Positions 1 through 8,199 of a stretch of 35,986 nt of DNA are shown here, in pieces. Positions within the stretch are counted from its first letter, which is position 1. Every line of letters begins with the position of its first letter. The DNA is taken from contig NZ_AHJE01000170.1 of the NCBI RefSeq assembly GCF_000243095.1, positions 1 to 35,986 on the forward strand. Reading direction: 5' to 3'. The position numbers were made by a program, and so were the translations under genes. The notes under the pieces are model-generated. The model saw nothing but the letters and a program-made list of their open reading frames with translations. It ran no database searches and was not told the DNA's origin. This DNA comes from Cupriavidus basilensis OR16 (GTDB lineage: Bacteria > Pseudomonadota > Gammaproteobacteria > Burkholderiales > Burkholderiaceae).

Positions 1-979
1 TGAAGGCTAGCAGTACGCCCGCAAACGAGAGAGTGGAGGAGTTACTTGGCTCGCCACAAGCCTATACGGTGGGTATCGGCGATATTCTCTCTATTGTTGT
101 CTGGGACCATCCTGAGCTGGTATTTCCCACGCAGACATACACAATCGGCACGGCCTACGATATTCCCGCACTTGGCGGTGCTGCGAATGTGCCCGGCTAT
201 GTAGTGAGCCCAGCTGGCACCATCCAGTTTCCCTACGCTGGCGTTGTGACAGTACTTGGCAAGACGCCCGACGAGATTCGTGGTGACTTGAGCAGGCAGC
301 TCAAGAGTGTCGTCAACATGCCGCAAGTCACAGTGCGCGTACTCGCGTTTCGCAGCAAACGCGTGTACATGGATGGGGAGGTAAAGGTGCCTGGCCCGCA
401 GAGTATTGACGACGTGCCAATGACGCTCGTGGAAGCGATCAACCGCGCAGGTGGCGTAAATGTGCTCACAGGCGACAACAGCCGCATCCGCATGGCGACA
501 ACAGCCGCATCCGCATTAGTCGCAACGGCAAGAACTACTACGTCGATCTGCCAGCTCTATTGCGCCAAGGTATCGATCCTACGCGTGTCATGCTGAGTAA
601 CGGGGATATCGTTCGCGTGGAGCAACGTGAAGACAGCAAGGTATTTGTCACTGGTGAAGTTGTGCGCCCATCCACCGTGCTCCCGCGCAACGGTCGCCTG
701 ACACTGAATGAGGCCATCGGCGAAGCCGGTGGCGTGAATCCGTCCTCGGCCGATGCGAAAGAACTGTACGTAATCCGCAAGAGTGCGGACGGCGAGGCGC
801 AGGTCTTCCATCTCGATGGCAAGTCTCCGGTCTCCCTGGCGTTGGCGGAATCCTTTGAACTGAAACCTAAAGACGTCGTGTATGTGGATGCAGCCGGCGT
901 AGTGCGGTGGAGCCGCGTGATAAACCAGCTGTTACCGAGCGGAAACTTCTTCACTTCCACTGCCAATACACTGAAATGA
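1..979 (+). pseudogene. epsA: EpsA/Wza-type polysaccharide export protein, 5'-truncated by the window and frameshifted
   Basis: This is an outer-membrane polysaccharide export protein that would form the channel through which exopolysaccharide leaves the cell. The frame is open from the window's left edge, so the signal peptide and true start lie outside; a GTG at 33 is only the first internal start codon. The first part (to about 515) has the export domain (AYTVGIGDILSIVVWDHPEL) and a SLBB-like segment (RVYMDGEVKVPG). The second part (about 517-979) has another SLBB repeat (VFVTGEVVRPSTVLPRNG) and the C-terminal end. The parts are in different frames because of an exact 23-bp tandem duplication at 471-516. 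Without one copy the frame reads GDNSRIRISRNGKNYYVDLP continuously. The stop overlaps the next start (ATGA). As written the protein would lose its C-terminal half. Family assignment is confident; whether the lesion is fixed or reversible is unknown. Confidence 0.88.
471..516 (+). repeat. Exact 23-bp tandem duplication inside epsA
   Basis: Positions 471-493 and 494-516 are identical (each begins GGCGACAACAGC and ends CCGCAT) and directly adjacent. Twenty-three is not a multiple of three, so the second copy shifts the epsA frame. Deleting one copy restores a continuous SLBB-domain reading frame. Confidence 0.97.
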
Positions 980-1413
980 TCAAGACCGTACTAGTAGTGT
1001 GCATTGGCAACATTTGCCGGAGCCCAATGGCGGAGGGCCTGCTGAAACACGTGCTCCCGGATACGAGAGTCATATCGGCCGGATTGGGCGCGCTAGTAGG
1101 CCAACCTCCCGACCCGCACGCGGTTGCATTAATGAGGGAGCTTGGTTTGGACATCTCAGGCCATCGGGCTCAGCAACTGAATGGCGGTCTGGCGAGGCAA
1201 GCGGATCTGATTCTGGTGATGGATAACGCGCAGCGGCAGGAAATTCAGCGTCTGCACCCGGCAACAACCGGTCGCGTATTCCGTATGGGCGAACTTGCCA
1301 AATTCGATATTCCGGACCCCTTTCGCGAGGACCGCCCCGCCTTTGAGGACGCGCTCGATTTGATCCAGCGCGGCGTGGAAGCTTGGGTGCCCCGCATTCA
1401 GGCACTCCGTTAA
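976..1413 (+). CDS. epsP: Low-molecular-weight protein-tyrosine phosphatase (EpsP/Wzb type)
   Basis: This 145-residue cytoplasmic phosphatase is expected to dephosphorylate the tyrosine-rich tail of the neighbouring EpsB kinase, and so to take part in the phosphorylation cycle that controls polysaccharide polymerisation and export. The N-terminus carries the P-loop CX5R signature as CIGNICRS (residues 9-16), and the C-terminal part carries the general-acid motif DIPDPF. Length is normal for the family. The start is the ATG at 976, whose ATGA overlaps the stop of epsA, indicating translational coupling. A longer reading from 907 would run into epsA and was rejected. It sits between epsA and epsB, the usual order in Ralstonia-type EPS operons. 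The frame is intact. Confidence 0.93.
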   Translation: MIKTVLVVCIGNICRSPMAEGLLKHVLPDTRVISAGLGALVGQPPDPHAVALMRELGLDISGHRAQQLNGGLARQADLILVMDNAQRQEIQRLHPATTGRVFRMGELAKFDIPDPFREDRPAFEDALDLIQRGVEAWVPRIQALR

Positions 1414-1433
1414 CAGATTTTGCAGTCGAGCCA

Positions 1434-3689
1434 ATGAATCAGAACCCTCCTCCAGTCATCGTAGCCGGACCGCCCGAAGACGAGATCGATCTCGTCCACT
1501 ATTTGGATGTGCTGCTGGCTAGCCGATGGCTGATTGCATCCATTGCCGGCGCGGTGCTCGTGCTTGGAATAGCCTATGCCTTCCTGGCGCGTCCGGTCTA
1601 CCAGGCCGACATCCTAGTGCAAGTGGAAGACAATCCTAATAGTGCGAAGAGCCTACTGGGTGACGTCTCCAGCCTCTTTGATGTCAAGGCTGAGGCAACC
1701 GCTGAGATCGAGATTATTCGCTCGCGCATGGTCGTAGGAAAAGCGGTGGATAACTTGCGCCTATATATCTCGGGAAAGCCGAATTACTTTCCCTTTGTTG
1801 GTGCGTGGATTGCCAGTCGGGCAAAGGGACTGTCCGAGCCAGGCCTGTTTGGCTTCGGCGGCTTCGCATGGGCCAAGGAATCGATCAAAGTTGAGTTGTT
1901 CGATGTTCCTGACTCGCTGGAGGGGGAGAAATTCAAGTTAATGTCGTTGGGCGAGGGGCGCTACCGGCTCGAACAGAGCAGTCTCGATAGCCCGTTGGAA
2001 GGTCGTGTGGGCGAGCGCTTAGAGGCAAATCAAAGCGCAGGTAGCTTTTCCTTGTTAGTGACTGATCTCAAAGCAAAGCCCGGTATCGTTTTTAACCTGG
2101 TGCGTGCATCGCGGTTACAGACGCTGGAGAGGCTACAGGATCAGCTCAAGATCGCAGAGCAGGGCAAACAGAGCGGGATCATTGGTGCGTCACTCGACGG
2201 CACCGATCCTGTTCTCACTGCCAGCATCCTGAACGATATTGGCGATGAATACGTTGCCCAGAACATCAAGCGAAAGGCTGCGGAGGCTGAGAAGTCTCTG
2301 GTCTTCCTCGGGGATCTATTACCGCAATTGAAGACCGAACTTGAGCGTGCGGAGGTCAAATACAACGAGATGCGCAACAAGCGCAACACCTTCAACTTGA
2401 GTGAGGAAGGAAAGGCCTTCTTGCAGGAGAGTGTAACCGCTGAAACGAGCTTGCTAGAGCTGAAGCAGAAGCGTACAGAATTGCTGACGCGTTTCACTTC
2501 CACGCATCCTGGTGTTCAGGCCTTGAATGAGCAGATCGCAACTCTAAACTCGAAAGTTGGGAGTATGGCTGCTCGGATGAAGACGTTTCCGAATGTGGAG
2601 CAGGACACGCTACGTCTCATGCGCGATGTGCAGGTCAACAACGACCTCTACGTCGGACTGCTTAACAATATGCAGCAACTTAAGTTGGTAAAGGCGGGCA
2701 AGGTCGGAAACGTCCGCCTGCTGGATGACGCCCCGATCCCCGAAGAGCCTATCAAGCCAAAAAAGGGCTTGACAATTGCATTGTCCGCTATCCTCGGCCT
2801 AATGGTTGGGGTTGTCGCCGCCTTTGTGCGAAATGCGCTCTATGGGGGCATCACCGATTCCCAGGATATCGAACAGCATACCGGGTTGAACGTGTATGCC
2901 ACCGTCCCCCTCTCGCTTGCACAAGCCTCGCTGACCGAAGAGATTCGCCTGCGCAAGCGTGGCAAGTTCCTGCTCGCGGATCGGAACCCCAACGAGCCAT
3001 CGATCGAAAGCCTGCGTAGCCTCCGCACAGCGCTGCAATTTGCGATGCTCGATGCTGACAACAACCGTGTATTGCTGACGGGACCGACACCGGGTGTAGG
3101 AAAATCCTTCATTTCCGCCAACCTCTCGGTGGTGATGGCCACGGGCGGCAAGCGAGTGCTACTTGTAGACGCAGATATGCGCAAAGGCTACCTGAACCAT
3201 TACTTTGGAATGGAACGGACAAACGGCCTGTCCGACGTTTTGATAGGAAACGTGGGCTTTGACCAGGCGGTCCATCGCAATGTCTTCGACAATCTTGATT
3301 TTCTCAGTACTGGCGCCTTGCCACCCAATCCCGCAGAGTTGTTACTTAACGAGCGTATGGTGAAGCTGCTGCACGAAGCGGGCGAACAATATGACCTTGT
3401 GCTTATCGATACACCACCTGTACTCGCAGTGTCCGACACAGCAATTTTGGCGGCGCGTTGCAGCACGGTCTTCCTTGTCACCCGCTTCGAGAAGACGACC
3501 ATTGGCGAGGTCACGGAATCGGCCAAACAATTGCGGCAGGCCAATGCGGATGTCAGTGGCGTAGTCTTCAATGGGTTGGACCCAAATGCTTACCGCTACG
3601 GATACGGCTCGAAGTATGGGCGATACCGATATGCATACTACGGTTACGCGCCGCAGGAACCTGCGCAGCAGGTAGGGAACAGAACGTAG
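1434..3689 (+). CDS. epsB: EpsB/Wzc-type polysaccharide co-polymerase and tyrosine autokinase
   Basis: This 751-residue inner-membrane protein would control chain length and drive export together with EpsA. A Wzz domain lies at the N-terminus with a first membrane helix at about residues 32-51 (WLIASIAGAVLVLGIAYAFL). A long periplasmic coiled-coil region follows, then a second helix at about 445-468 after a proline-rich stretch (DDAPIPEEPIKPKKG). The cytoplasmic BY-kinase domain has Walker A (GPTPGVGKS, about 549), Walker A' (VLLVDADMR, about 575) and Walker B (LVLIDTPPV, about 655). The tail is a tyrosine cluster (YRYGYGSKYGRYRYAYYGYA), the autophosphorylation site and substrate of the upstream phosphatase. 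The start at ATG 1434 avoids overlap with epsP; an ATG-like start at 1383 would overlap it. The frame is intact and length is typical. Confidence 0.95.
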   Translation: MNQNPPPVIVAGPPEDEIDLVHYLDVLLASRWLIASIAGAVLVLGIAYAFLARPVYQADILVQVEDNPNSAKSLLGDVSSLFDVKAEATAEIEIIRSRMVVGKAVDNLRLYISGKPNYFPFVGAWIASRAKGLSEPGLFGFGGFAWAKESIKVELFDVPDSLEGEKFKLMSLGEGRYRLEQSSLDSPLEGRVGERLEANQSAGSFSLLVTDLKAKPGIVFNLVRASRLQTLERLQDQLKIAEQGKQSGIIGASLDGTDPVLTASILNDIGDEYVAQNIKRKAAEAEKSLVFLGDLLPQLKTELERAEVKYNEMRNKRNTFNLSEEGKAFLQESVTAETSLLELKQKRTELLTRFTSTHPGVQALNEQIATLNSKVGSMAARMKTFPNVEQDTLRLMRDVQVNNDLYVGLLNNMQQLKLVKAGKVGNVRLLDDAPIPEEPIKPKKGLTIALSAILGLMVGVVAAFVRNALYGGITDSQDIEQHTGLNVYATVPLSLAQASLTEEIRLRKRGKFLLADRNPNEPSIESLRSLRTALQFAMLDADNNRVLLTGPTPGVGKSFISANLSVVMATGGKRVLLVDADMRKGYLNHYFGMERTNGLSDVLIGNVGFDQAVHRNVFDNLDFLSTGALPPNPAELLLNERMVKLLHEAGEQYDLVLIDTPPVLAVSDTAILAARCSTVFLVTRFEKTTIGEVTESAKQLRQANADVSGVVFNGLDPNAYRYGYGSKYGRYRYAYYGYAPQEPAQQVGNRT

Positions 3690-4026
3690 GCGAACAACGT
3701 CTTGAAGTCGGGTTTTCTCGCTGCGGTCGGTAGACGACAAAAACATGTGCTTCGGAAACTCATTACTCGATCGCAGATTTCAGCACTAGCTCTTCGAGCG
3801 ATTGAGTGTGATGAGGTTGTTGAGACTCCAATAGGGCCGACGAGGCGCCCGGTCCGCGAACGTTCTATCAACGTCCGGCCCCCAAGGACCGGTAGCAAGC
3901 TCTCGTGCCTAATTTTGAAATCTCTTTACTTATTTGCGTACGCCGCTAGGAAATCGCGGTCCGTCTTGCGACTGATTCGACGCGAGCGGTGTGTTTGATT
4001 CTTGATTCTTTAGAAGGGAAACACGG
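3690..4026 (+). other. Intergenic gap between epsB and manC
   Basis: This 337-bp gap lies inside an otherwise compact locus. A 98-codon reading frame (3702-3998) is arginine-rich, resembles no family I recognise and has no convincing ribosome-binding site. The end holds GAAGGGAAA shortly before the manC start. It probably carries a promoter for manC and the downstream genes, but no element can be assigned with confidence. Confidence 0.4.
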
Positions 4027-5421
4027 ATGGAAGCAGCCACCGTCATCACTCCGGTAGTTCTTTGCGGAGGGTCGGGAACGCGCCTTTGGCCACTATCTCG
4101 CGAAGGTCATCCTAAACAGCTTCTGAAACTCTTGGGAGCGAGATCACTCCTGCAGGACACCTTGCTACGCGTGAGGGAGGTGACGGGAATTGGCGCGCCT
4201 GAGGTTGCCGAGCAAGCACGCGAGATCGGGACCAATAACGCGGCGTTCATACTCGAACCTTGCTCGCGCAACACTGCACCGGCTGCCGCTGCCGCCGCTC
4301 TATCGGCCGTGGCCTCAGGGAAAGATCCGTTACTCCTGCTCCTGCCAGCTGATCACCTGATCCGGGATGCATCTGCCTTCTGCAGCATAGTGGAACAAGG
4401 CGTGTCAGCGGCGCTAGGCGGGGCCATCGTTACCTTTGGCATCGTTCCCACGGCGCCGGCGATAGGCTATGGCTATATTCAAGCCGGCGCTCGGTGCAGT
4501 GACAATAGTTATGAAGTTGCTAGCTTCGAGGAAAAGCCTTCGCTTCCGCGAGCGACCCAATTCCTGTCGGATGGGAACTATTTCTGGAACAGCGGAATTT
4601 TCTTGTCTCGCGCGTCAGTATACATAGCTGAACTCGAGGCACACTCGCCGGAGATTCTGTCTGCCGTCCGCGAAGCGGTAGTGAACGGCACGAACGATCT
4701 GGACTTCTTTCGCTTGCAAGCAGATTCCTATGAGCGCTGTCCCGTAAACTCCATCGATTACGCGGTGATGGAGAATACTAAGAGAGCCCGTATGCTGCCA
4801 TTGCCCCTCGAGTGGAGCGACGTGGGCTCGTGGGACGCAGTATGGAAAATTGGCACCAAAACGGCTGAAGGAAATGTCAGTACTGGCGATGTCCTTACTC
4901 ACAATACAAAGAATTGCTTGGTTCAAGCTTCGCATCGCCTTGTGGCAATCGCGGGACTCGAAGATGTAATGGTCGTCGAGACGCCGGATGCCGTATTAGT
5001 CGTACACAAAGACCAATGTCAGGAAGTCAAAGTACTGGTGGACATGGTCCGCGAACGGGGAACCAGCGAGGCTTCCGCCCATCGTAAAGTCTACAGACCA
5101 TGGGGAAGTTATGATGCGGTCGACGGGGGCCAGCGCTATCAGGTAAAGCGTATCACGGTAAAACCTGGGGCAAAATTATCACTGCAAATGCACCATCATC
5201 GCGCGGAGCATTGGATTGTCGTCTCCGGAACGGCTCGCATACGGAACGGCGATCGGGACTATTTGCTAACTGAAAATCAGTCCACCTATATACCAATCGG
5301 GGAAACTCACAGTCTCGAAAATCCTGGGCGAATTCCGCTTGAGCTTATTGAAGTCCAATCTGGATCGTATCTGGGGGAGGATGATATCGTTCGTTTTGAA
5401 GATATCTACGGGAGAGCGTGA
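4027..5421 (+). CDS. manC: Mannose-1-phosphate guanylyltransferase / mannose-6-phosphate isomerase, with a probable small internal deletion
   Basis: This bifunctional type II PMI-GMP enzyme makes GDP-mannose, the precursor for mannose- or fucose-containing EPS. The nucleotidyltransferase domain has the pyrophosphorylase signature (CGGSGTRLWPLSREGHPKQ), PADHLI, a SFEEKP version of the sugar-binding FVEKP motif and YFWNSGIF. The C-terminal cupin isomerase domain has QMHHHRAEHWIVVSGTA, ENQSTYIPIGETH and the terminal QSGSYLGEDDIVRFEDIYG. Compared with the AlgA/XanB family, the segment after the first helix is short: GAPEV runs directly into AEQAREIG, where relatives have an extra stretch of the type VVCN..HRF. 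About ten residues therefore seem to be missing in frame near 4205-4215, and at 464 residues the protein is slightly short. Function in the first domain may be impaired. A ribosome-binding site (GAAGGGAAA) precedes the ATG. Confidence 0.92.
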   Translation: MEAATVITPVVLCGGSGTRLWPLSREGHPKQLLKLLGARSLLQDTLLRVREVTGIGAPEVAEQAREIGTNNAAFILEPCSRNTAPAAAAAALSAVASGKDPLLLLLPADHLIRDASAFCSIVEQGVSAALGGAIVTFGIVPTAPAIGYGYIQAGARCSDNSYEVASFEEKPSLPRATQFLSDGNYFWNSGIFLSRASVYIAELEAHSPEILSAVREAVVNGTNDLDFFRLQADSYERCPVNSIDYAVMENTKRARMLPLPLEWSDVGSWDAVWKIGTKTAEGNVSTGDVLTHNTKNCLVQASHRLVAIAGLEDVMVVETPDAVLVVHKDQCQEVKVLVDMVRERGTSEASAHRKVYRPWGSYDAVDGGQRYQVKRITVKPGAKLSLQMHHHRAEHWIVVSGTARIRNGDRDYLLTENQSTYIPIGETHSLENPGRIPLELIEVQSGSYLGEDDIVRFEDIYGRA

Positions 5422-5424
5422 TCT

Positions 5425-5466
5425 ATGGGTTCCACTTTGACAGTGGTAATTGCAGCTAAGAGATGA
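5425..5466 (+). pseudogene. Possible 13-codon remnant of a family 2 glycosyltransferase
   Basis: Three bases after the manC stop, an ATG opens a 13-codon frame reading MGSTLTVVIAAKR and then stop. TLTVVIAA resembles the first beta strand of GT2 enzymes (typically LTVVIPAYN). It may be the stump of a gene removed by deletion, but 13 codons cannot prove it and chance is possible. Confidence 0.2.
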
Positions 5467-5481
5467 GAAGTTTTTTGGTAT

Positions 5482-6593
5482 ATGAAGATTAGGAAGTCGG
5501 CTAGCCTTGTGGTTCTATTGTCGTCCATAGTTTCAAGTGGGCTCGGCTTCCTTTTTCAGATCGCAGTGTCGAGGAGTCTCTCGCAACACGAATATGCCCA
5601 ATACACAATATTCTTCGAGATATATACCACTATCGTAATGGTCTGCGATTTGGGGATGGCGGTTACATTCGTAAACCTCTTCCGTCAAAAGCTGACAAGC
5701 GAGGATGATTCCTCTCGTGAGGAGAGGCTCTTGATTCTCGTTGTCATTGCACTAAAGGCGGCTATTTTTTTTCCGTCCTTCGTAATCGGATCAATATACT
5801 TCTATCGAATTAGTCCCGGAGTGTACGGAGTAACGGAGCTATTTCTGTATGCTGCCCTATTTTGTAGCGTAACAGAAGTCGCTTATCAATTCTGTTTGAC
5901 AGTAGATCAGTCACATACTGACTTCATGCGCCTGGCTGTCTTCAGGATAATATTGCCTATAGCTAGAGTATTGGCGATATTTGCTCTGATTTATTTTGGG
6001 AACCGTGATTTTGGTCTGATTTCTCTGATTTATGGTATTTCGGCGATCGTCTGTATTCCGAAATTTATTCGACTCATAGTCGAGGCTAAATTAAGTATTA
6101 TTGATATGAATGAACTGAAGCCGTATTTCAGGGAATTCTTTAGTCTATTAAAGTGGAATCTTCTTGCTTCGTTCTCGGCGTTAGTAGTTATGAAGGCAGA
6201 TGTATTGATTGTCGCCTCGTATCTTCCACCATCGGAGATTGCCGCATATGGAGCCGCACAGCGATTCAGCATAGTTGGCTCCGTCCTCACGGGAGCCTGC
6301 GGGACGGTTTTGATCCCATTAGCGGTGGGACTAAAACATAGAATTGATATAGATAGGTATTTAAAAAAAGCTATACGAAATTCGATTTTATTTGCACTTC
6401 CATTGGCTGTGTTGATTCTAATGTCAAAGATCATCGTTCCGATGGTGATGGGTCCTAATCTGGCTTCTGTATGTATCTGGTGCCACGCTTTGGTGTGGAG
6501 GCAGCCGCTGGCGTGAATCTATCAACTAGGCTACTCGGTGCGTTTTTTGTCTTGATTATGTTCTATTGGAGAATTTACCGTGTTGCTCGATAG
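5482..6593 (+). pseudogene. wzx: Wzx-type oligosaccharide flippase with internal deletion and frameshift
   Basis: This is a polytopic inner-membrane protein of the MATE/MOP flippase type that would move lipid-linked repeat units to the periplasm. The first about 325 residues read normally: an N-terminal SSIVSSGLGFLFQIAVSRSL segment, then many hydrophobic helices up to SKIIVPMVMGPNLASV. The frame then runs into an unrelated tail (CIWCHALVWRQPLA) and stops at 6516. The other frame after about 6470 reads LVPRFGVEAAAGVNLSTRLL and on to a stop at 6591-6593, which is a typical flippase C-terminus. Roughly 50-60 residues expected between the two halves are missing, so a deletion with a frame change is the simplest explanation, with the junction at about 6456-6490. 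The restored end overlaps the next start by 14 bases, as in an intact operon. The start is ATG 5482 with GAGAAG upstream. Confidence 0.82.
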
Positions 6594-7143
6594 AATTAAC
6601 GGAAAACTGCGGGGCATATATTTGAATTGGAAACTTTATAGGACAGATTTTCAAGGGATAGGAGCGAACTGCGAGTGGCACGGCGGCGTGATCACAGATA
6701 GTCAGAATATATCGATTGGTGACTACGTCTACCTCGGCCCTGCCGTCCAATTGCATGGACGAGGTGGAATAACCATCGGAGAGGGAACAATTTTTGGCCC
6801 TCGAGTCACCATTCATTCGTCAAACCACAACATCGAGGCGCCTGAATACTTGCCCTATGACCAGATTACGGTCGCGAAGCCGGTATCGATTGGTCGAGCA
6901 GTCTGGATCGGCGATCAAGTAATGATCTGCCCAGGGGTGAATGTTGGAGACGGCTGTGTTGTTGGAATGGGAAGCGTCGTCGCGAAGAGCTTACCTCCAT
7001 ATTCTGTATGTGCGGGCAATCCCTGCCGGGTTATTCGTTTTCGCGACGACCTGCAGAGATTGGAGAATTTGTTACGCGATAGTAATTTATACATGCAGGC
7101 AAAGTCGAGCGGTAAATTAAAGTCATCTGTGGTTTATAAATAA
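6580..7143 (+). CDS. Hexapeptide-repeat (left-handed beta-helix) acyltransferase, WcaF/Maa-like
   Basis: This 187-residue cytoplasmic enzyme is expected to transfer an acetyl (or other acyl) group from CoA to a sugar of the EPS repeat unit. It shows repeated hexapeptide units (ISIGDYVYLG, ITIGEGTIFG, VSIGRAVWIGDQVMICPG, VNVGDGCVVGMGSVV) and the characteristic C-terminal AGNPCRVI motif. The loop around HSSNHNIE supplies the likely catalytic histidine region. The start is a GTG at 6580 with TGGAGAA upstream, overlapping the restored end of the flippase gene by 14 bases. The frame is intact. The acyl donor and acceptor cannot be read from the sequence. Confidence 0.9.
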   Translation: MLLDRINGKLRGIYLNWKLYRTDFQGIGANCEWHGGVITDSQNISIGDYVYLGPAVQLHGRGGITIGEGTIFGPRVTIHSSNHNIEAPEYLPYDQITVAKPVSIGRAVWIGDQVMICPGVNVGDGCVVGMGSVVAKSLPPYSVCAGNPCRVIRFRDDLQRLENLLRDSNLYMQAKSSGKLKSSVVYK

Positions 7144-7153
7144 TAGGCCAATA

Positions 7154-8197
7154 ATGAATATTCTCATATCTGGCTGGTATGGTTTCGGCAATGTCGGCGA
7201 TGAGGCAATCCTCCAGGCGATGATAGAGCACTATCGTCGCACCGAAATGAATTCAAAAATTAGGGCGCTATCCTACAGGCCAAAAAATACCAGGGAATGG
7301 CAAAACATACAGGCCGCTAATCAACCGCCTAGCGGCTTGAAATCATGGATTGCATGCCTTGCGTTGTTTCGCTGGGTAAGAACTTTTTACTATTTCATAT
7401 GGTGCGATAAGTTCGTAATGGGGGGGGGTGGGTTTCTCTCGGATTGGGATCGGAAGGTTCCCGCTATTTGGTTGCGGCAATTAAAGTGGGCGAAGATCCT
7501 AGGAAAACATACCGCGTTGATTGGAGTCGGCATTGGTCCTATCTTCGATAGTAAAAATCAGGATCTGATTCGTCGATACATTGAAGATTATGTTGATGAG
7601 ATAAGCGTTAGGGATCAAGAATCTCGGCGGTGGCTTGTTGATAAATGCAAAGTCGGAGGCGAGCGCGTTTCAGTGGAGATCGACCCGGTTGCGCTGTTGG
7701 ATTGTTCAGAATGGCGTTCAACGGACGGAGAGGTTAAAAATGTTGGCGTAATTTACGCGCAATATTTCGATAGAAAGAAGTTATTTGGATCCGATAATTC
7801 GTCTAAAGATGATTTAGAAAATTGCTATGTGGCGCAGTTGGAAGAGCTTAAAAATCTAGGTTGTACTGTGCAATTGATTTCTTGGCTAGATAGTTTGTCC
7901 GCGCGTTCAGGTGTTCCGGTCGTATATCCGAGAGATTTCAAACACGCCATTCATAGCATGTCTCTCTGCAAAGCCATAATCAGCTTTAGGTTGCATGGAA
8001 ATATACTGGCACACGCACTTGGAATACCGTTCCTTCCGATAATCTATCACCACAAGGGATTTGGATTTCTTGATATGTGTGGGAGATCAAGATCTAGTGC
8101 AATTGTTGTTGGCGATGGAATAAACATTGAAAAAACGGAACAATTAGAATCGCACTGGGTAAGTAAGACACGGGAATTTATCGGCGAGATAAAGTAG
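7154..8197 (+). CDS. Polysaccharide pyruvyl transferase family protein (CsaB/WcaK-like)
   Basis: This 347-residue protein would add a pyruvyl ketal from phosphoenolpyruvate to a sugar of the EPS. Diagnostic features are the N-terminal ISGWYGFGNVGDEAIL, the central FVMGGGGFLSDW, IGVGIGPI, the EISVRDQESRRWL segment and the C-terminal SFRLHGNILAHALGIPFLPI motif with the conserved Arg-Leu-His-Gly. The MGGGG stretch is encoded by nine consecutive G residues (7420-7428), a potential slippage site; the frame is intact as given. It follows the acyltransferase after a 10-base gap and is separated from the next glycosyltransferase by 2 bases, so it is part of the same transcription unit. Confidence 0.9.
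   Translation: MNILISGWYGFGNVGDEAILQAMIEHYRRTEMNSKIRALSYRPKNTREWQNIQAANQPPSGLKSWIACLALFRWVRTFYYFIWCDKFVMGGGGFLSDWDRKVPAIWLRQLKWAKILGKHTALIGVGIGPIFDSKNQDLIRRYIEDYVDEISVRDQESRRWLVDKCKVGGERVSVEIDPVALLDCSEWRSTDGEVKNVGVIYAQYFDRKKLFGSDNSSKDDLENCYVAQLEELKNLGCTVQLISWLDSLSARSGVPVVYPRDFKHAIHSMSLCKAIISFRLHGNILAHALGIPFLPIIYHHKGFGFLDMCGRSRSSAIVVGDGINIEKTEQLESHWVSKTREFIGEIK
7420..7428 (+). repeat. G9 homopolymer within the pyruvyl transferase gene
   Basis: Nine consecutive G residues span the last base of an ATG codon and the following glycine codons of the conserved MGGGG motif. Tracts of this length are prone to slipped-strand mispairing, and loss or gain of one G would frameshift the gene within its first third. 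Confidence 0.95.
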
Positions 8198-8199
8198 CT

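Noticed and set aside
3702..3998. A 98-codon frame between epsB and manC
   Set aside because: Arginine-rich, no recognised family, no supporting start signal; more likely promoter or leader DNA.
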